A stretch of 64,000 bases of DNA from Saccharothrix sp. (lineage in GTDB: Bacteria > Actinomycetota > Actinomycetes > Mycobacteriales > Pseudonocardiaceae): NCBI RefSeq assembly GCF_031180885.1, contig NZ_JAPSLK010000001.1:1-64000 (forward strand), read 5' to 3'. This document shows, piece after piece, positions 37,712 through 46,009 of this stretch (position 1 is its first letter; each line of letters opens with the position of its first letter). The notes under the pieces were generated by a model. That model ran no database searches, was not told where the DNA came from, and was given only the letters and a program-made list of their open reading frames with translations. The position numbers and the translations under genes are program-made.

Positions 37712-38791
37712 TTAGAGGGTGCAGTTGATCAGGACGGGTTCGGGGTGGAGTTCTACGCCGAAGGTTGTTCGGACGCCGTCTCGGACTTCCCGGGCCAGGT
37801 CCAGCAGGTCCTCGGTGCTCGCCCCGCCCCGGTTGGTCAACGCCAGGGTGTGCTTGCCCGACAGGGCCACCCGCCCCCCCGGACCCCGGTGCCCCCTGGT
37901 GAAGCCGGCGCGTTCGATCAGCCACGCCGCCGACAGCTTGCTCATGCCCGCACCACCCGGGTACGTCGGAACGTCGACGTGCCTGCCCAGCCGCTCGGCG
38001 ATGCGGATCAGCACGCCGGACAGGGTCGACTCGTCCAAGACCGGGTTGGTGAAGAACGAACCGGCGCTCCACGTGTCGTGGTCCGCCGGGTCCAGGACCA
38101 TGCCCTTGCCGCGGCGCAAGTCCAGGACCGCCTTGCGGGCCGCGTCGGCCGGTACGCGGTCGCCCTGGGACACGCCCAGGACGCGCGCGAGTTCGGCGTA
38201 GCGGATAGGCGCCGACTGGCCGCCGGAGGTCAGGGCGAACCTCGCCCGCAGCACCACGGCCTGGTCGGTGCCCTTCAGGATGCTGGTCCGGTACGCCAGG
38301 CCCAGGTCGTGCGCGGGGACCTGGTGGACGCGGCCGGTGCGGCGGTCCAGCAAGTCCACCGAGGTCAGGACCTGGGAGATCTCCACGCCGTACGCGCCGA
38401 CGTTCTGGACCGGGGTCGCACCCACCAAGCCGGGGATGCCGGACAGGCACTCCAGGCCGCCCAAGCCCTGCGCCACGGCCTCGGCCACGACCGAGTCCCA
38501 GTCCTCGCCCGCCTCGACGGTCAACTGCACCAGACCGTCGCCCAACGGGTCCAGCCGGCGGCCGCGCGTCCCCACCTGGACGACCGTCCCGGCGAAGCCC
38601 GTGTCGGACACCACCAGGTTCGAGCCGCCGCCCAACAGCAGCAGCGGTTCGCCGGAGGCGTCCAGCGCGCGCACGGTCTCGACCAGCTCGGCGGCCGTCG
38701 TGGCGCGCACGAAACGGGCCGCGGGGCCGCCTAGCCGCAGCGTGGTGTGCTCGGCCAGCCGCACGTGGGTGCTGGACAGCGGGGTGGTCAC
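37712..38791 (-). CDS. murB: UDP-N-acetylenolpyruvoylglucosamine reductase
   Basis: 359 aa FAD enzyme. It reduces UDP-GlcNAc-enolpyruvate to UDP-MurNAc for peptidoglycan. FAD motif LLLLGGGSNLVVSDTGF, GIPGLVGATPVQNVGAYGVEI, catalytic Ser in AGSFFTNPVL, SAAWLIERAGF, and a C-terminal TLALTNRGGASTEDLL. The GTG at 38791 lies 8 nt after TACCGT, which overlaps the divergent -10 of the DUF2505 gene. An ATG at 38818 is an alternative start. Confidence 0.94.
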   Translation of the reverse strand: MTTPLSSTHVRLAEHTTLRLGGPAARFVRATTAAELVETVRALDASGEPLLLLGGGSNLVVSDTGFAGTVVQVGTRGRRLDPLGDGLVQLTVEAGEDWDSVVAEAVAQGLGGLECLSGIPGLVGATPVQNVGAYGVEISQVLTSVDLLDRRTGRVHQVPAHDLGLAYRTSILKGTDQAVVLRARFALTSGGQSAPIRYAELARVLGVSQGDRVPADAARKAVLDLRRGKGMVLDPADHDTWSAGSFFTNPVLDESTLSGVLIRIAERLGRHVDVPTYPGGAGMSKLSAAWLIERAGFTRGHRGPGGRVALSGKHTLALTNRGGASTEDLLDLAREVRDGVRTTFGVELHPEPVLINCTL

Positions 38792-38799
38792 GGGCGTCA

Positions 38800-38809
38800 A
38801 CGGTAGCCT
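38800..38809. promoter_or_regulatory. Overlapping divergent -10 elements (murB / DUF2505)
   Basis: The ten bases ACGGTAGCCT hold TACCGT on the minus strand (for murB, 8 nt before its GTG) and TAGCCT on the plus strand (for DUF2505, 7 nt before its ATG). Two polymerases could not occupy both at once. Confidence 0.6.
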
Positions 38810-38816
38810 CCGCGGC

Positions 38817-39314
38817 ATGGCACGCCGCATCGAGCACCTGACGACGTCCCGCTGGCCCGCCGCGGACGTCTACTCCGCCCTCGTCGACGAGTCCTACCTG
38901 CGCGACCGGCTCGACGTCCTCGGCGGCACCGGCGCCGCGCTCCTCGCGTTCGACAAGGCCGACGGCACCACGTCCTACCAGCTCAAGCAGGGTGTGCCCG
39001 CGGACAGGCTGCCGTCCATGGCACGCGGTGTGCTGGGCGGCGACCTGGTCATCACCCGGTCCGAGTCGTGGACCGACGCCGGCTACACCGGCACGGTCGA
39101 GGTGACCCTCGACGGCGTCCCGGGCCGCCTCGACGGCACGATCACCATCGCCGACGCCGCCGGCGGTGGGAGCGAACTCACCCTCGTGGGTCAGGTCAAG
39201 GTGAGCATCCCGCTCATGGGCGGCAAGCTGGAGTCGCTGATCGCCGAGCAGGTCGCCCTCCTGCTGGACAAGGAAACCGAGTTCACCTCCGAATGGCTCG
39301 CGCGCCGCGCCTAG
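38817..39314 (+). CDS. DUF2505 (START/SRPBCC-like) protein
   Basis: 165 aa. Begins RRIEHLTTSRWPAADVYSALVDESYLRDRLDVLGG and ends VKVSIPLMGGKLESLIAEQVALLLDKETEFTSEWLA, the DUF2505 family with an SRPBCC-type lipid or ligand-binding fold. There is no catalytic signature. The ATG at 38817 is leaderless (TAGCCT 7 nt before). It overlaps the following methyltransferase gene by 22 nt. Confidence 0.85.
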   Translation: MARRIEHLTTSRWPAADVYSALVDESYLRDRLDVLGGTGAALLAFDKADGTTSYQLKQGVPADRLPSMARGVLGGDLVITRSESWTDAGYTGTVEVTLDGVPGRLDGTITIADAAGGGSELTLVGQVKVSIPLMGGKLESLIAEQVALLLDKETEFTSEWLARRA

Positions 39315-40096
39315 CGGCGGGCCGGGCCCGTGCGCTCGGTCTGCCGACTCGTGGGACCACCAACCCCAACCGGCTCCGCCGCGTCGACCGGTGGGTGGAA
39401 CACGCCTACGGTTCACTTGTTCAACAATCCGACGATCCTTTTGTGGTCGACCTCGGGTACGGGTCGTCGCCGGTCACGACCGTGGAGATGGCCTCCCGGT
39501 TGCGCCACCTGAACCCCAAGCTGCGGGTGCTGGGGCTTGAGCTGGACGCCGAGCGGGTCGCGGCGGGTGAAGCGGTGGCTGATCCGCCGTGGCTGGAGTT
39601 CCGGCGCGGAGGGTTCGAGTTGGCCGGGCGGCGGCCACTGGTGCTGCGTGCGTTCAACGTCCTTCGCCAGTACACGGAGGAGCAGGCCGCCGAGGCGTGG
39701 GCGACGATGGTCGGCCGGCTCGCGCCGGGCGGTGTGCTGGTCGAGGGGACGTGTGACGAGATCGGGCGGCGGTGCTCGTGGGTCGCGCTGACGGCGGAAG
39801 GGCCGCAGACCTTCACGCTGTCGTGCCTGCCGAAGGACATCGAGACCCCGGGCGACCTCGCCGAACGGCTGCCCAAGGCGCTGATCCACCGCAACGTCCC
39901 CGGCGAACGCGTCCACGCCCTGCTCACCGAACTCGACGCGTGCTGGGCCACCGCCGCGACCTTCGCCCCCTTCGGCCCCCGCGCCCGCTGGGTCGAAGCG
40001 GTCCGGCTGCTCACCGCCCGCTGGCCGGTGCTGGACGACCGGAAGCGCTGGCGGCTCGGCGAGGTCACCGTGCCGTGGGAGTCGGTGCGCCCCTGA
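39293..40096 (+). CDS. Class I SAM-dependent methyltransferase-like protein
   Basis: 267 aa with a Rossmann-like methyltransferase core: FVVDLGYGSSPVTTVEMASRL (motif I), VLGLELDAERVAAGE (motif II acidic end), FELAGRRPLVLRAFNVLRQY and LAPGGVLVEGTCDEIGRR. The substrate is unknown. It starts inside the end of the DUF2505 gene, so the pair is probably one transcript; that coupling also suggests a joint function. Confidence 0.78.
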   Translation: MARAPRLAAGRARALGLPTRGTTNPNRLRRVDRWVEHAYGSLVQQSDDPFVVDLGYGSSPVTTVEMASRLRHLNPKLRVLGLELDAERVAAGEAVADPPWLEFRRGGFELAGRRPLVLRAFNVLRQYTEEQAAEAWATMVGRLAPGGVLVEGTCDEIGRRCSWVALTAEGPQTFTLSCLPKDIETPGDLAERLPKALIHRNVPGERVHALLTELDACWATAATFAPFGPRARWVEAVRLLTARWPVLDDRKRWRLGEVTVPWESVRP

Positions 40097-40157
40097 ACCC
40101 CGCCCGGCCCTGGCCCCCGACCGCCGCCGGCCCCCGCCCGGCCCTAGGCTCGGGTGG

Positions 40158-40892
40158 GTGGAGCACCACGACTACCTCGCGCACGCCCGCGCCGAGTACC
40201 GGGCGATGCGCGCCGCCGTCCTCTCCGTCGGGCCGGACGCGCCGGTGCCGACGTGCCCCGGCTGGACCGTCCGCAAGCTCGTCGACCACATCACCGGCGT
40301 GCACTCGTGGGCCCTCAACGCCCTGCACACCCCCGCCGACGGCCCGCGCCCCAAGGCCTCCCCGCGCCCGCAGGACTGGGACGAGCTGCTCACCTGCTGG
40401 GACGACCGGTTCACCGAGCTGGAGCGCCTGCTGGCGAGCCTCGACCCGGACACGCCCACGTGGACGTTCGTCGGCCCCAAGGCGGCCGGCTTCTGGGCCC
40501 GCCGGCAGGCCCACGAGATCGCGATCCACCGCCTCGACGCCGAGCACGCCGCCCACGGCCACGAGGTCCCGACCCTGTTGTACGACACCGAGTTCGCCGC
40601 CGACGGCATCGACGAGTTCCTGACCCGAGTGGTGGTGCGCGCCGCGGAGGTGCACCCGATCGAGCGCGAGGGCCGGCTGCTGTTCCACGCCGCCGACGCG
40701 GGCCGTACGTGGGAACTCCGCATCGCCCCCGGCCAGGTCCCCGCCGCCGGGCCCCCTGTGGACTCCGCGACCAACGAGGACGCCACCGTCGCGGGCACCG
40801 CCGACGCGGTCTACCGGGCCGCGTGGGGCAGGCCGAGCGGGGCCATCGTGTCGGGTGACAGGTCCCTGCTTGAGTCCCTGCCGCGACCGTGA
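40158..40892 (+). CDS. Maleylpyruvate isomerase-family mycothiol-dependent protein
   Basis: 244 aa. The MDMPI/DinB-like N-terminal domain contains CPGWTVRKLVDHITGVHSWALNAL and FWARRQAHEIAIHRLDAEHA, where the His residues form the metal site. The C-terminal MDMPI domain follows from about 160. Relatives use mycothiol as a cofactor or modify small thiol-reactive molecules; the specific reaction is unknown. The GTG at 40158 lies 7 nt after TAGGCT, so it is leaderless. Confidence 0.85.
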   Translation: MEHHDYLAHARAEYRAMRAAVLSVGPDAPVPTCPGWTVRKLVDHITGVHSWALNALHTPADGPRPKASPRPQDWDELLTCWDDRFTELERLLASLDPDTPTWTFVGPKAAGFWARRQAHEIAIHRLDAEHAAHGHEVPTLLYDTEFAADGIDEFLTRVVVRAAEVHPIEREGRLLFHAADAGRTWELRIAPGQVPAAGPPVDSATNEDATVAGTADAVYRAAWGRPSGAIVSGDRSLLESLPRP

Positions 40893-40905
40893 ATACTTCT
40901 GAACC

Positions 40906-41775
40906 GTGGTAGAGCGACGCTACGTGATCACCTTCGGCTGCCCGGACCGCACCGGCATCGTGGCCCGGATCTCCTCGTTCCTGGCCGAGCACGGCGGCTG
41001 GATCGTCGAGGCCGCCTACCACACCGACCCGACGACCAACTGGTTCTTCACCCGCCAGGAGGTCCGCGCCGACTCGCTGCCGTTCGGGGCCGAGGAGCTG
41101 CGCGCCCGGTTCGGGCAGGTCGCGCGGGAGCTGGGCGGGAACGCCAACTGGCGGATCAGCGACACCGGCGAGCGCAAGCGCGTGGTGATCCTGGTGTCCA
41201 AGGAGGGCCACTGCCTGTACGACCTGCTGGGCCGGGTCGCCTCGCACGAGCTGGACGTGGACGTGGCGGCGGTCATCGGCAACCACGCCGACCTGGCGGG
41301 CATCACGCGGGCGCACGGCATCCCGTTCCACCACGTCCCGTTCCCGCCGAACGACCCCGAGGGCAAGCAGGCGGCGTTCGCGCAGCTGCGCCAGCTGGTG
41401 GACGCGCACAAGCCGCACGCCGTGGTGCTGGCGCGGTTCATGCAGATCCTGCCGTCGGAGCTGTGCGCGGACTGGGCGGGGCGGGCGCTGAACATCCACC
41501 ACAGCTTCCTGCCGTCGTTCGTCGGCGCGCGGCCGTACCACCAGGCGCACAGCCGGGGCGTGAAGCTGGTCGGCGCGACCTGCCACTACGTGACCGCGGA
41601 CCTGGACCAGGGTCCGATCATCGAGCAGGACGTGATCCGCGTGGACCACACCGACTCGGTCCCGGACATGGTCCGCAAGGGCCGGGACATCGAGAAGGTG
41701 GTGCTGGCGCGCGGGTTGCGCTGGCACCTGGAGGACCGGGTCCTGGTGCACGGCAACCAGACGGTGATCTTCTAG
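40906..41775 (+). CDS. purU: Formyltetrahydrofolate deformylase
   Basis: 289 aa. The N-terminal ACT domain (about 1-85) begins RRYVITFGCPDRTGIVARISSFLAEHGGWI. The C-terminal formyltransferase-like domain has the catalytic NIHHSFLPSFVGARPYHQAHSRG and ATCHYVTADLDQGPIIEQ. It releases formate from 10-formyl-THF, supplying one-carbon units for purine synthesis. The GTG at 40906 is 6 nt after TACTTC. It starts 13 nt after the preceding gene. Confidence 0.95.
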   Translation: MVERRYVITFGCPDRTGIVARISSFLAEHGGWIVEAAYHTDPTTNWFFTRQEVRADSLPFGAEELRARFGQVARELGGNANWRISDTGERKRVVILVSKEGHCLYDLLGRVASHELDVDVAAVIGNHADLAGITRAHGIPFHHVPFPPNDPEGKQAAFAQLRQLVDAHKPHAVVLARFMQILPSELCADWAGRALNIHHSFLPSFVGARPYHQAHSRGVKLVGATCHYVTADLDQGPIIEQDVIRVDHTDSVPDMVRKGRDIEKVVLARGLRWHLEDRVLVHGNQTVIF

Positions 41776-41817
41776 CGCACCGGTCGGGTTGACGGGGTCC
41801 GGAAGTAGGCTGCGGCC

Positions 41818-42939
41818 GTGCGCACCGAGATCACCTCCGCGGAGCAGGTTCGCGCCGCCGCCGACCTGCGCGGCGCGGTCCTCGTCGGGCTCGACCTGGG
41901 CGACGACGACCTGCGGGTGCCGCTGGACGGCGCGCTGTTCCTCGGCTGCGTGCTGTCGCCGGCGACGCGGCGGCGGGCGGACGCGGCCGGGGCGCTGGTG
42001 TTCCCGGACATCCCGGACGTGCCGTACCAGGTCTACCGGTCGTCGCTGTACACGCCGGCGGAGCTGTTCACCGGGTTCGACCCGGAGCGTCCCGCGTCGT
42101 ACGCCGACACCCCGGACGCCCGGATCTACCGGCACAGCAAGCAGCAGGGCCACCACCCGGACCCGTTGCACGCCCTCGCCGAGCGGCTGCACGACCACGC
42201 GATCACGGAGGCGCTGGACGAGGTCCTGGACGGCGCGCGGGCCGCGGGGATGCGCGGCGGCAGCGCGTCGGTCGGTGAGGCGGGCGGCGCGCCGGTCGCG
42301 GTGATGGGTGGGCACGCGTTGGGGCGCGACACGGCCGGCTACCGGCGGGCGGTCGAACTGGGCGCGCGGCTGGGCGAGGCCGGGTTCACGGTGCTCACCG
42401 GCGGCGGGCCGGGCGCGATGGAGGCCGTGCCGCTCGGGGTCCGGGTCGGTGTGGACGAGGGTGTGCTCAAGGACCTGGCGCGCGCGCCGAAGTTCGGCGG
42501 TGACGCCGAGTCCATCGGCCGCTGGATCGCCGCGTGCCCGACCGACCTGCCGACGTTCGACCGGCCGCGCACGATCGGCATCCCGACCTGGTTCTACGGC
42601 CACGAGCCGCCGAACCCCGCGTGCGAGCTGCACGCCAAGTACTTCGCCAACTCGGTCCGCGAGGAGGGCCTGCTGACCGTCGCCACCGGCGGTGTCGTGT
42701 ACACACCGGGCAGCGCGGGCACCGTCCAGGAGGTCTTCCAGGACTACACCCAGAACCACTACGGGTCGGTCGGTCCGGCCGCGCCGATGGTGTTCCTGGG
42801 CGAGGACTTCTGGGTCAACGAGGTCCCGGCCGCGCCCCTCGTGCGGCGGCTGGCGGCGGGGCGCGAGGCCGAGCGCTGGATCCTCGTCACGGACGACGTG
42901 GACGAAGCGGTCGAGTTCCTGCGCGGTTACCCCGCTTGA
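41818..42939 (+). CDS. LOG-family (lysine decarboxylase-like) protein
   Basis: 373 aa. A ~150-residue N-terminal region with no motif known to me precedes a LOG-type Rossmann domain: VAVMGGHALGRDTAGYRRAV, VLTGGGPGAMEAVPLG (nucleotide loop) and VVYTPGSAGTVQEVFQDYTQ, where the usual PGGxGTxxE reads PGSAGTVQE. Related proteins are cytokinin-activating phosphoribohydrolases or nucleotide 5'-monophosphate nucleosidases. The start at 41818 is leaderless (TAGGCT 6 nt before). Its stop overlaps the convergent YbaK gene by 13 nt. Confidence 0.85.
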   Translation: MRTEITSAEQVRAAADLRGAVLVGLDLGDDDLRVPLDGALFLGCVLSPATRRRADAAGALVFPDIPDVPYQVYRSSLYTPAELFTGFDPERPASYADTPDARIYRHSKQQGHHPDPLHALAERLHDHAITEALDEVLDGARAAGMRGGSASVGEAGGAPVAVMGGHALGRDTAGYRRAVELGARLGEAGFTVLTGGGPGAMEAVPLGVRVGVDEGVLKDLARAPKFGGDAESIGRWIAACPTDLPTFDRPRTIGIPTWFYGHEPPNPACELHAKYFANSVREEGLLTVATGGVVYTPGSAGTVQEVFQDYTQNHYGSVGPAAPMVFLGEDFWVNEVPAAPLVRRLAAGREAERWILVTDDVDEAVEFLRGYPA

Positions 42940-43529
42940 CGCGCCAGGTCCTCCAGGACTTCGGCGCCGGGCAGCTTGGCCAGGACCTCGCCGGGCACCA
43001 GCAGCTTGCTGCCCCGGATGCCGCTCCCGATCACCAGCTCCGGCGCGGCGGCGACCTCGGGTGACAGCAGGACCGGCCAGTCGGCGGGCAGCCCGACCGG
43101 CGTGATGCCGCCGTACTCCATGCCGGTGAGCCGGACCGCGTCGTCCATGGGCGCGAACGAGGCCCGCCGCGCGTCCAGCCGGCGCCGCACGACCCCGTTC
43201 ACGTCGGCGCGGGTGGTCGCCGGCACGACGCAGGCGGCGTATCGGATGGTGTCACCCCGCTTGCCCGCGACGATCACGCAGTTCGCGGACGCCTCCAGCG
43301 GTGAGCCGTAGTGGGCGCAGAACTCGGCGGTGTCGGCCAGGGTGGGGTCGATCTCGCTGACCGCGAGGCGGCCGGCGTCGGGCATGGCGCGCAGGGCGTC
43401 GGCGACGGGCGCGGCGACCAGGTCCAGCCGGTCGAGGGCGGGGACGGGGGTCAGGGTTCCGGCGATGGTCCACACGGTGCCATCTTGCCTCGGCTCCGCC
43501 GTGGTGGGCTCGGCCGCCTCGCCGTCCAT
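42927..43529 (-). CDS. YbaK/EbsC-type aminoacyl-tRNA deacylase
   Basis: 200 aa. The core includes SANCVIVAGKRGDTIRYAACVVPATTRADVNGVVRRRLDARRASFAPMDDAV, where the conserved Lys of the editing site lies in GKRGD. A GGITPVGLPADWPVLLSPEVA segment and VIGSGIRGSKLLVPG close the fold. It probably clears mischarged tRNA (Cys-tRNAPro or Ala-tRNAPro type); specificity is not readable. Confidence 0.87.
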   Translation of the reverse strand: MDGEAAEPTTAEPRQDGTVWTIAGTLTPVPALDRLDLVAAPVADALRAMPDAGRLAVSEIDPTLADTAEFCAHYGSPLEASANCVIVAGKRGDTIRYAACVVPATTRADVNGVVRRRLDARRASFAPMDDAVRLTGMEYGGITPVGLPADWPVLLSPEVAAAPELVIGSGIRGSKLLVPGEVLAKLPGAEVLEDLARQAG

Positions 43530-43564
43530 CTTGCCGCGTGCGGGTGGAGGGCCGGAAAGTTGGT

Positions 43565-43595
43565 TTGACGTTGACGTTACGTCAACCTCTACCGT
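43565..43595 (+). promoter_or_regulatory. MerR-type promoter with 19-bp spacer and operator palindrome
   Basis: -35 TTGACG (43565-43570) and -10 TACCGT (43590-43595) are separated by exactly 19 bp. The spacer region holds the perfect palindrome GTTGACGTTACGTCAAC (43570-43586). MerR-family activators bind such overlong spacers and twist the DNA to start transcription. The promoter drives the MerR gene itself. Confidence 0.9.
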
Positions 43596-43621
43596 CGTTC
43601 CAGCAAGGGGAGGTGACGGGG

Positions 43622-44383
43622 ATGGCCTGGTCGATCGCCGAGGTGGCGCGGATGTCGAAGGTGACGTCGCGGACGCTGCGGCACTACGACTCGATCGGTC
43701 TGCTCGAACCGGCGTGGACCGGCAGCAACGGCTACCGGTACTACGAGCGCGAACAGCTGCTGCGGCTCCAGCAGATCCTGCTGCTGCGAGACCTGGGGCT
43801 GAACCTCGACACGGTCGCCGACGTCCTGGACGGCCGGCACCGCACGGTCGACGTCCTGCGCAACCACCAGCGGTGGCTGCGCGCGGAGCAGGAGCGCCTG
43901 GCCCGGTTGAGCGACACCGTCGCCAAGACCATCAGGGAGCTGGAGGGGAGTGAGCACACGATGAAGATGGAAGAGCTGTTCGACGGCTTCGACGCCGACC
44001 GCCAGGCCCGCTACGAGGCGGAACTGGTCGAGCGCTACGGCGAGGGCGCGCAGGAGCACATCGACGAGAGCAAGCGCCGGATGCAGGGCTGGACCAAGGC
44101 CGACGCCGACAAGTCCACGGCGGAGTGGCAGGCCATCGCCAAGGCGTTCGGCGAGCTGTTCGACGCGGGTGCGGCGCCGGATTCGCCGGAGGCGCAGGAG
44201 GTGACGGACCGGCACTACCGGTGGATCCTGCTGAGCTGGACGCCCAACCGGGAGTCGTACACGGGCTTGGGGCAGCTGTACGTCGACGCGCCGGACTTCA
44301 AGGTGCAGTTCGACGCGCACGCGGAGGGGTTCGCCGAGTGGGTTCGCGACGCGATCGCCGCCTACGCCTCCTCCCGGCTCTGA
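43622..44383 (+). CDS. MerR-family regulator with TipAS-type ligand domain
   Basis: 253 aa. The MerR DNA-binding domain (about 1-70) contains WSIAEVARMSKVTSRTLRHYDSIGLLEPAWTGSNGYRYYE. A linker coiled coil (about 75-110) and a TipAS antibiotic-recognition domain (about 120-253) with TAEWQAIAKAFGELFDAG and GLGQLYVDAPDFKVQFDAHAEGFAEWVRDAI follow. TipA-type proteins sense thiopeptides or other drugs. The promoter at 43565-43595 shows autoregulation. The ATG at 43622 has a GGGGAGG site. Confidence 0.92.
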   Translation: MAWSIAEVARMSKVTSRTLRHYDSIGLLEPAWTGSNGYRYYEREQLLRLQQILLLRDLGLNLDTVADVLDGRHRTVDVLRNHQRWLRAEQERLARLSDTVAKTIRELEGSEHTMKMEELFDGFDADRQARYEAELVERYGEGAQEHIDESKRRMQGWTKADADKSTAEWQAIAKAFGELFDAGAAPDSPEAQEVTDRHYRWILLSWTPNRESYTGLGQLYVDAPDFKVQFDAHAEGFAEWVRDAIAAYASSRL

Positions 44384-44393
44384 GCGTGGGGAT

Positions 44394-44939
44394 CTAAAGG
44401 CCGAAGGCCTTCAGGGCTTCGCGGTTGAACGCGGGCAGGTCGTCGGGGGTTCGGCTGGTCACGAGGGTCCAGCCGGAGCGGTGGCAGACCTGCACCTCCA
44501 GGTCGTCCCACTGGCCGCCGGCGTTGCGGATGTCGGTGGCCAGGCTGGCGAAGGACGTGAGCTGCTTCCCCCGCACGACGTCCGCCTCGACCAGCAGCCA
44601 CGGGCCGTGGCAGATCGCGGCGATGGGTTTTCCGGCGGCCACGTGGGCCTTCACGAAGCGCACGGCGTCTTTGTCCATGCGCAGGAAGTCGGCGTTCGCC
44701 ACGCCGCCGGGGACCACCACGCCGTCGTAATCCGCGGGGTCGGCGTGGGCGAAGGGGACGTCCACGTCGAACTCGTCGGCCGGGGTGAGGTGTTCGAAGG
44801 CCTGGACCTGGCCCAGTTTCGGGGCGAGCAGTCGGGGGACGGCGCCGGCCTTCTCCACGTGGGCCCACGGGTCGGTCAGCTCGACCTGTTCGATGCCCTC
44901 CGTGTCGACCAGGAATGCGATCTTCTTCTGTTCGGCCAT
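44394..44939 (-). CDS. DJ-1/PfpI-family protein (type 1 glutamine amidotransferase-like)
   Basis: 181 aa. Nucleophile-elbow Cys in KPIAAICHGPWLLVEADVV, the family Glu in DTEGIEQVELTDPW, and the conserved VPGGVANADFLRMDKDAVRFVK. Members act as glyoxalase-III/deglycase-like enzymes or chaperones. The hydrolase gene lies 9 nt upstream and may be co-transcribed. Confidence 0.87.
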   Translation of the reverse strand: MAEQKKIAFLVDTEGIEQVELTDPWAHVEKAGAVPRLLAPKLGQVQAFEHLTPADEFDVDVPFAHADPADYDGVVVPGGVANADFLRMDKDAVRFVKAHVAAGKPIAAICHGPWLLVEADVVRGKQLTSFASLATDIRNAGGQWDDLEVQVCHRSGWTLVTSRTPDDLPAFNREALKAFGL

Positions 44940-44948
44940 GCCGTTCGG

Positions 44949-45608
44949 CTACCCGTGCAGGAAGTCGACCAACCACCCGCGGACGTCGGCGCGGTGGGTC
45001 AGCCACGACGGGACCAGTTCCAGTCGCCCGTTCGGGAGCGCGGCGGCGGTTTCCTTGGCGATGTGCTCGGGGTGCAGCGGGTCCCGGGTCGCGCCCACGA
45101 CCAGTACGGGAATCCGCACGGCTTCGAGCAGGGTGCGGTCGGGGACGGCGGTCTTGCCGGGCAGTTCGGCCAGTGCGTCATCCAACCGGGTGAATGCCTG
45201 GCGGCGTTCGGCCTGGTACTCCGGTGGGCCGCCGATGACGGTGATCGCGAACTCGCGGGCCAGGAGGCGGCGGGGTTCGTCGAGGACGGCCGGGAGGAGG
45301 AGGGCGACCTTCTCGAACGCGTCGGGCTCGTCGGCCAGCAGGGAGATCAGGGCCGCCGAGGTCAGGGACACGCCGATGGCCTGCGTGGCACCGGTTTCCC
45401 GTGCCACCGCCTTCAGGTCGGCGGCGATGCGGCGGTAGTCCCAGTAGCCGGGCGGGGCGTCCGGCGCCTCGCCGTGCGAGGGCAGGGTGACGACGACCTT
45501 CGTCCCGCGCAGCCCGGACGTGGGCAGGCGCGCCTCACCGGGGGTGGCGCCGAGGCCGTGGCCGACGAGGGTGACCGGTGTTCCGGACCCGTAGGTCCGG
45601 TGGGTCAC
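44949..45608 (-). CDS. Alpha/beta hydrolase
   Basis: 219 aa. N-terminal VTLVGHGLGATPGEARLP, nucleophile region AIGVSLTSAALISLLAD (GxSxT instead of GxSxG), PVLVVGATRDPLHPEHIAKE and His in WLTHRADVRGWLVDFL. The altered elbow makes the catalytic serine assignment less certain. The GTG at 45608 overlaps the DUF2516 stop (GTGA), so it is coupled to that gene. Confidence 0.82.
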   Translation of the reverse strand: MTHRTYGSGTPVTLVGHGLGATPGEARLPTSGLRGTKVVVTLPSHGEAPDAPPGYWDYRRIAADLKAVARETGATQAIGVSLTSAALISLLADEPDAFEKVALLLPAVLDEPRRLLAREFAITVIGGPPEYQAERRQAFTRLDDALAELPGKTAVPDRTLLEAVRIPVLVVGATRDPLHPEHIAKETAAALPNGRLELVPSWLTHRADVRGWLVDFLHG

Positions 45609-45925
45609 CACCGCGGGCCGCGCTGGACCTCGATCAGGCGGGGCCGCACGTCCACGATGTAGACGATGACCGCCACCAGGCCCGCGAGCCAGAACATCAG
45701 CCCGGGACCGGCGAGGCTGAACAGCAGCAGCGCGAACAGGCCGCCGCCGGTGATGCCCAGCCAGGCGGGCTTGGTGAGCCGTTCCGCCGCGGTGAAGGCG
45801 TCCGCCCGCTGGGACAGGGCGTGCGCGAACGCGAAAACACCCGTGATCAGCCCGGCGTAGTACGCCAGGAACATCACCCAGATGTCGAGGTACGACACGT
45901 CGAGGGCCGGGATGGGGAACAACAC
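45605..45925 (-). CDS. DUF2516 membrane protein
   Basis: 106 aa with three membrane helices (about 12-37, 52-70, 72-92): MFLAYYAGLITGVFAFAHAL, GITGGGLFALLLFSLAG and LMFWLAGLVAVIVYIVDVRPRL. It matches the small membrane protein next to hbhA in mycobacteria. The GTG at 45925 lies exactly 7 nt after TAGCCT (45933-45938, minus strand), so it is leaderless. Function unknown. Confidence 0.85.
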   Translation of the reverse strand: MLFPIPALDVSYLDIWVMFLAYYAGLITGVFAFAHALSQRADAFTAAERLTKPAWLGITGGGLFALLLFSLAGPGLMFWLAGLVAVIVYIVDVRPRLIEVQRGPRW

Positions 45926-45969
45926 GACACCCAGGCTACGTGCTGCGCGGTGGCGGCGTACAGCCGAAG

Positions 45970-45996
45970 CGGGGCGTCCCCGTGCGGAACGCCCCG
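45970..45996 (-). terminator. Hairpin after the HbhA-like gene
   Basis: 8-bp stem CGGGGCGT/ACGCCCCG with an 11-nt loop, 14 nt after the stop codon on the minus strand. Confidence 0.6.
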
Positions 45997-46009
45997 TGAC
46001 CTCGGGTCA

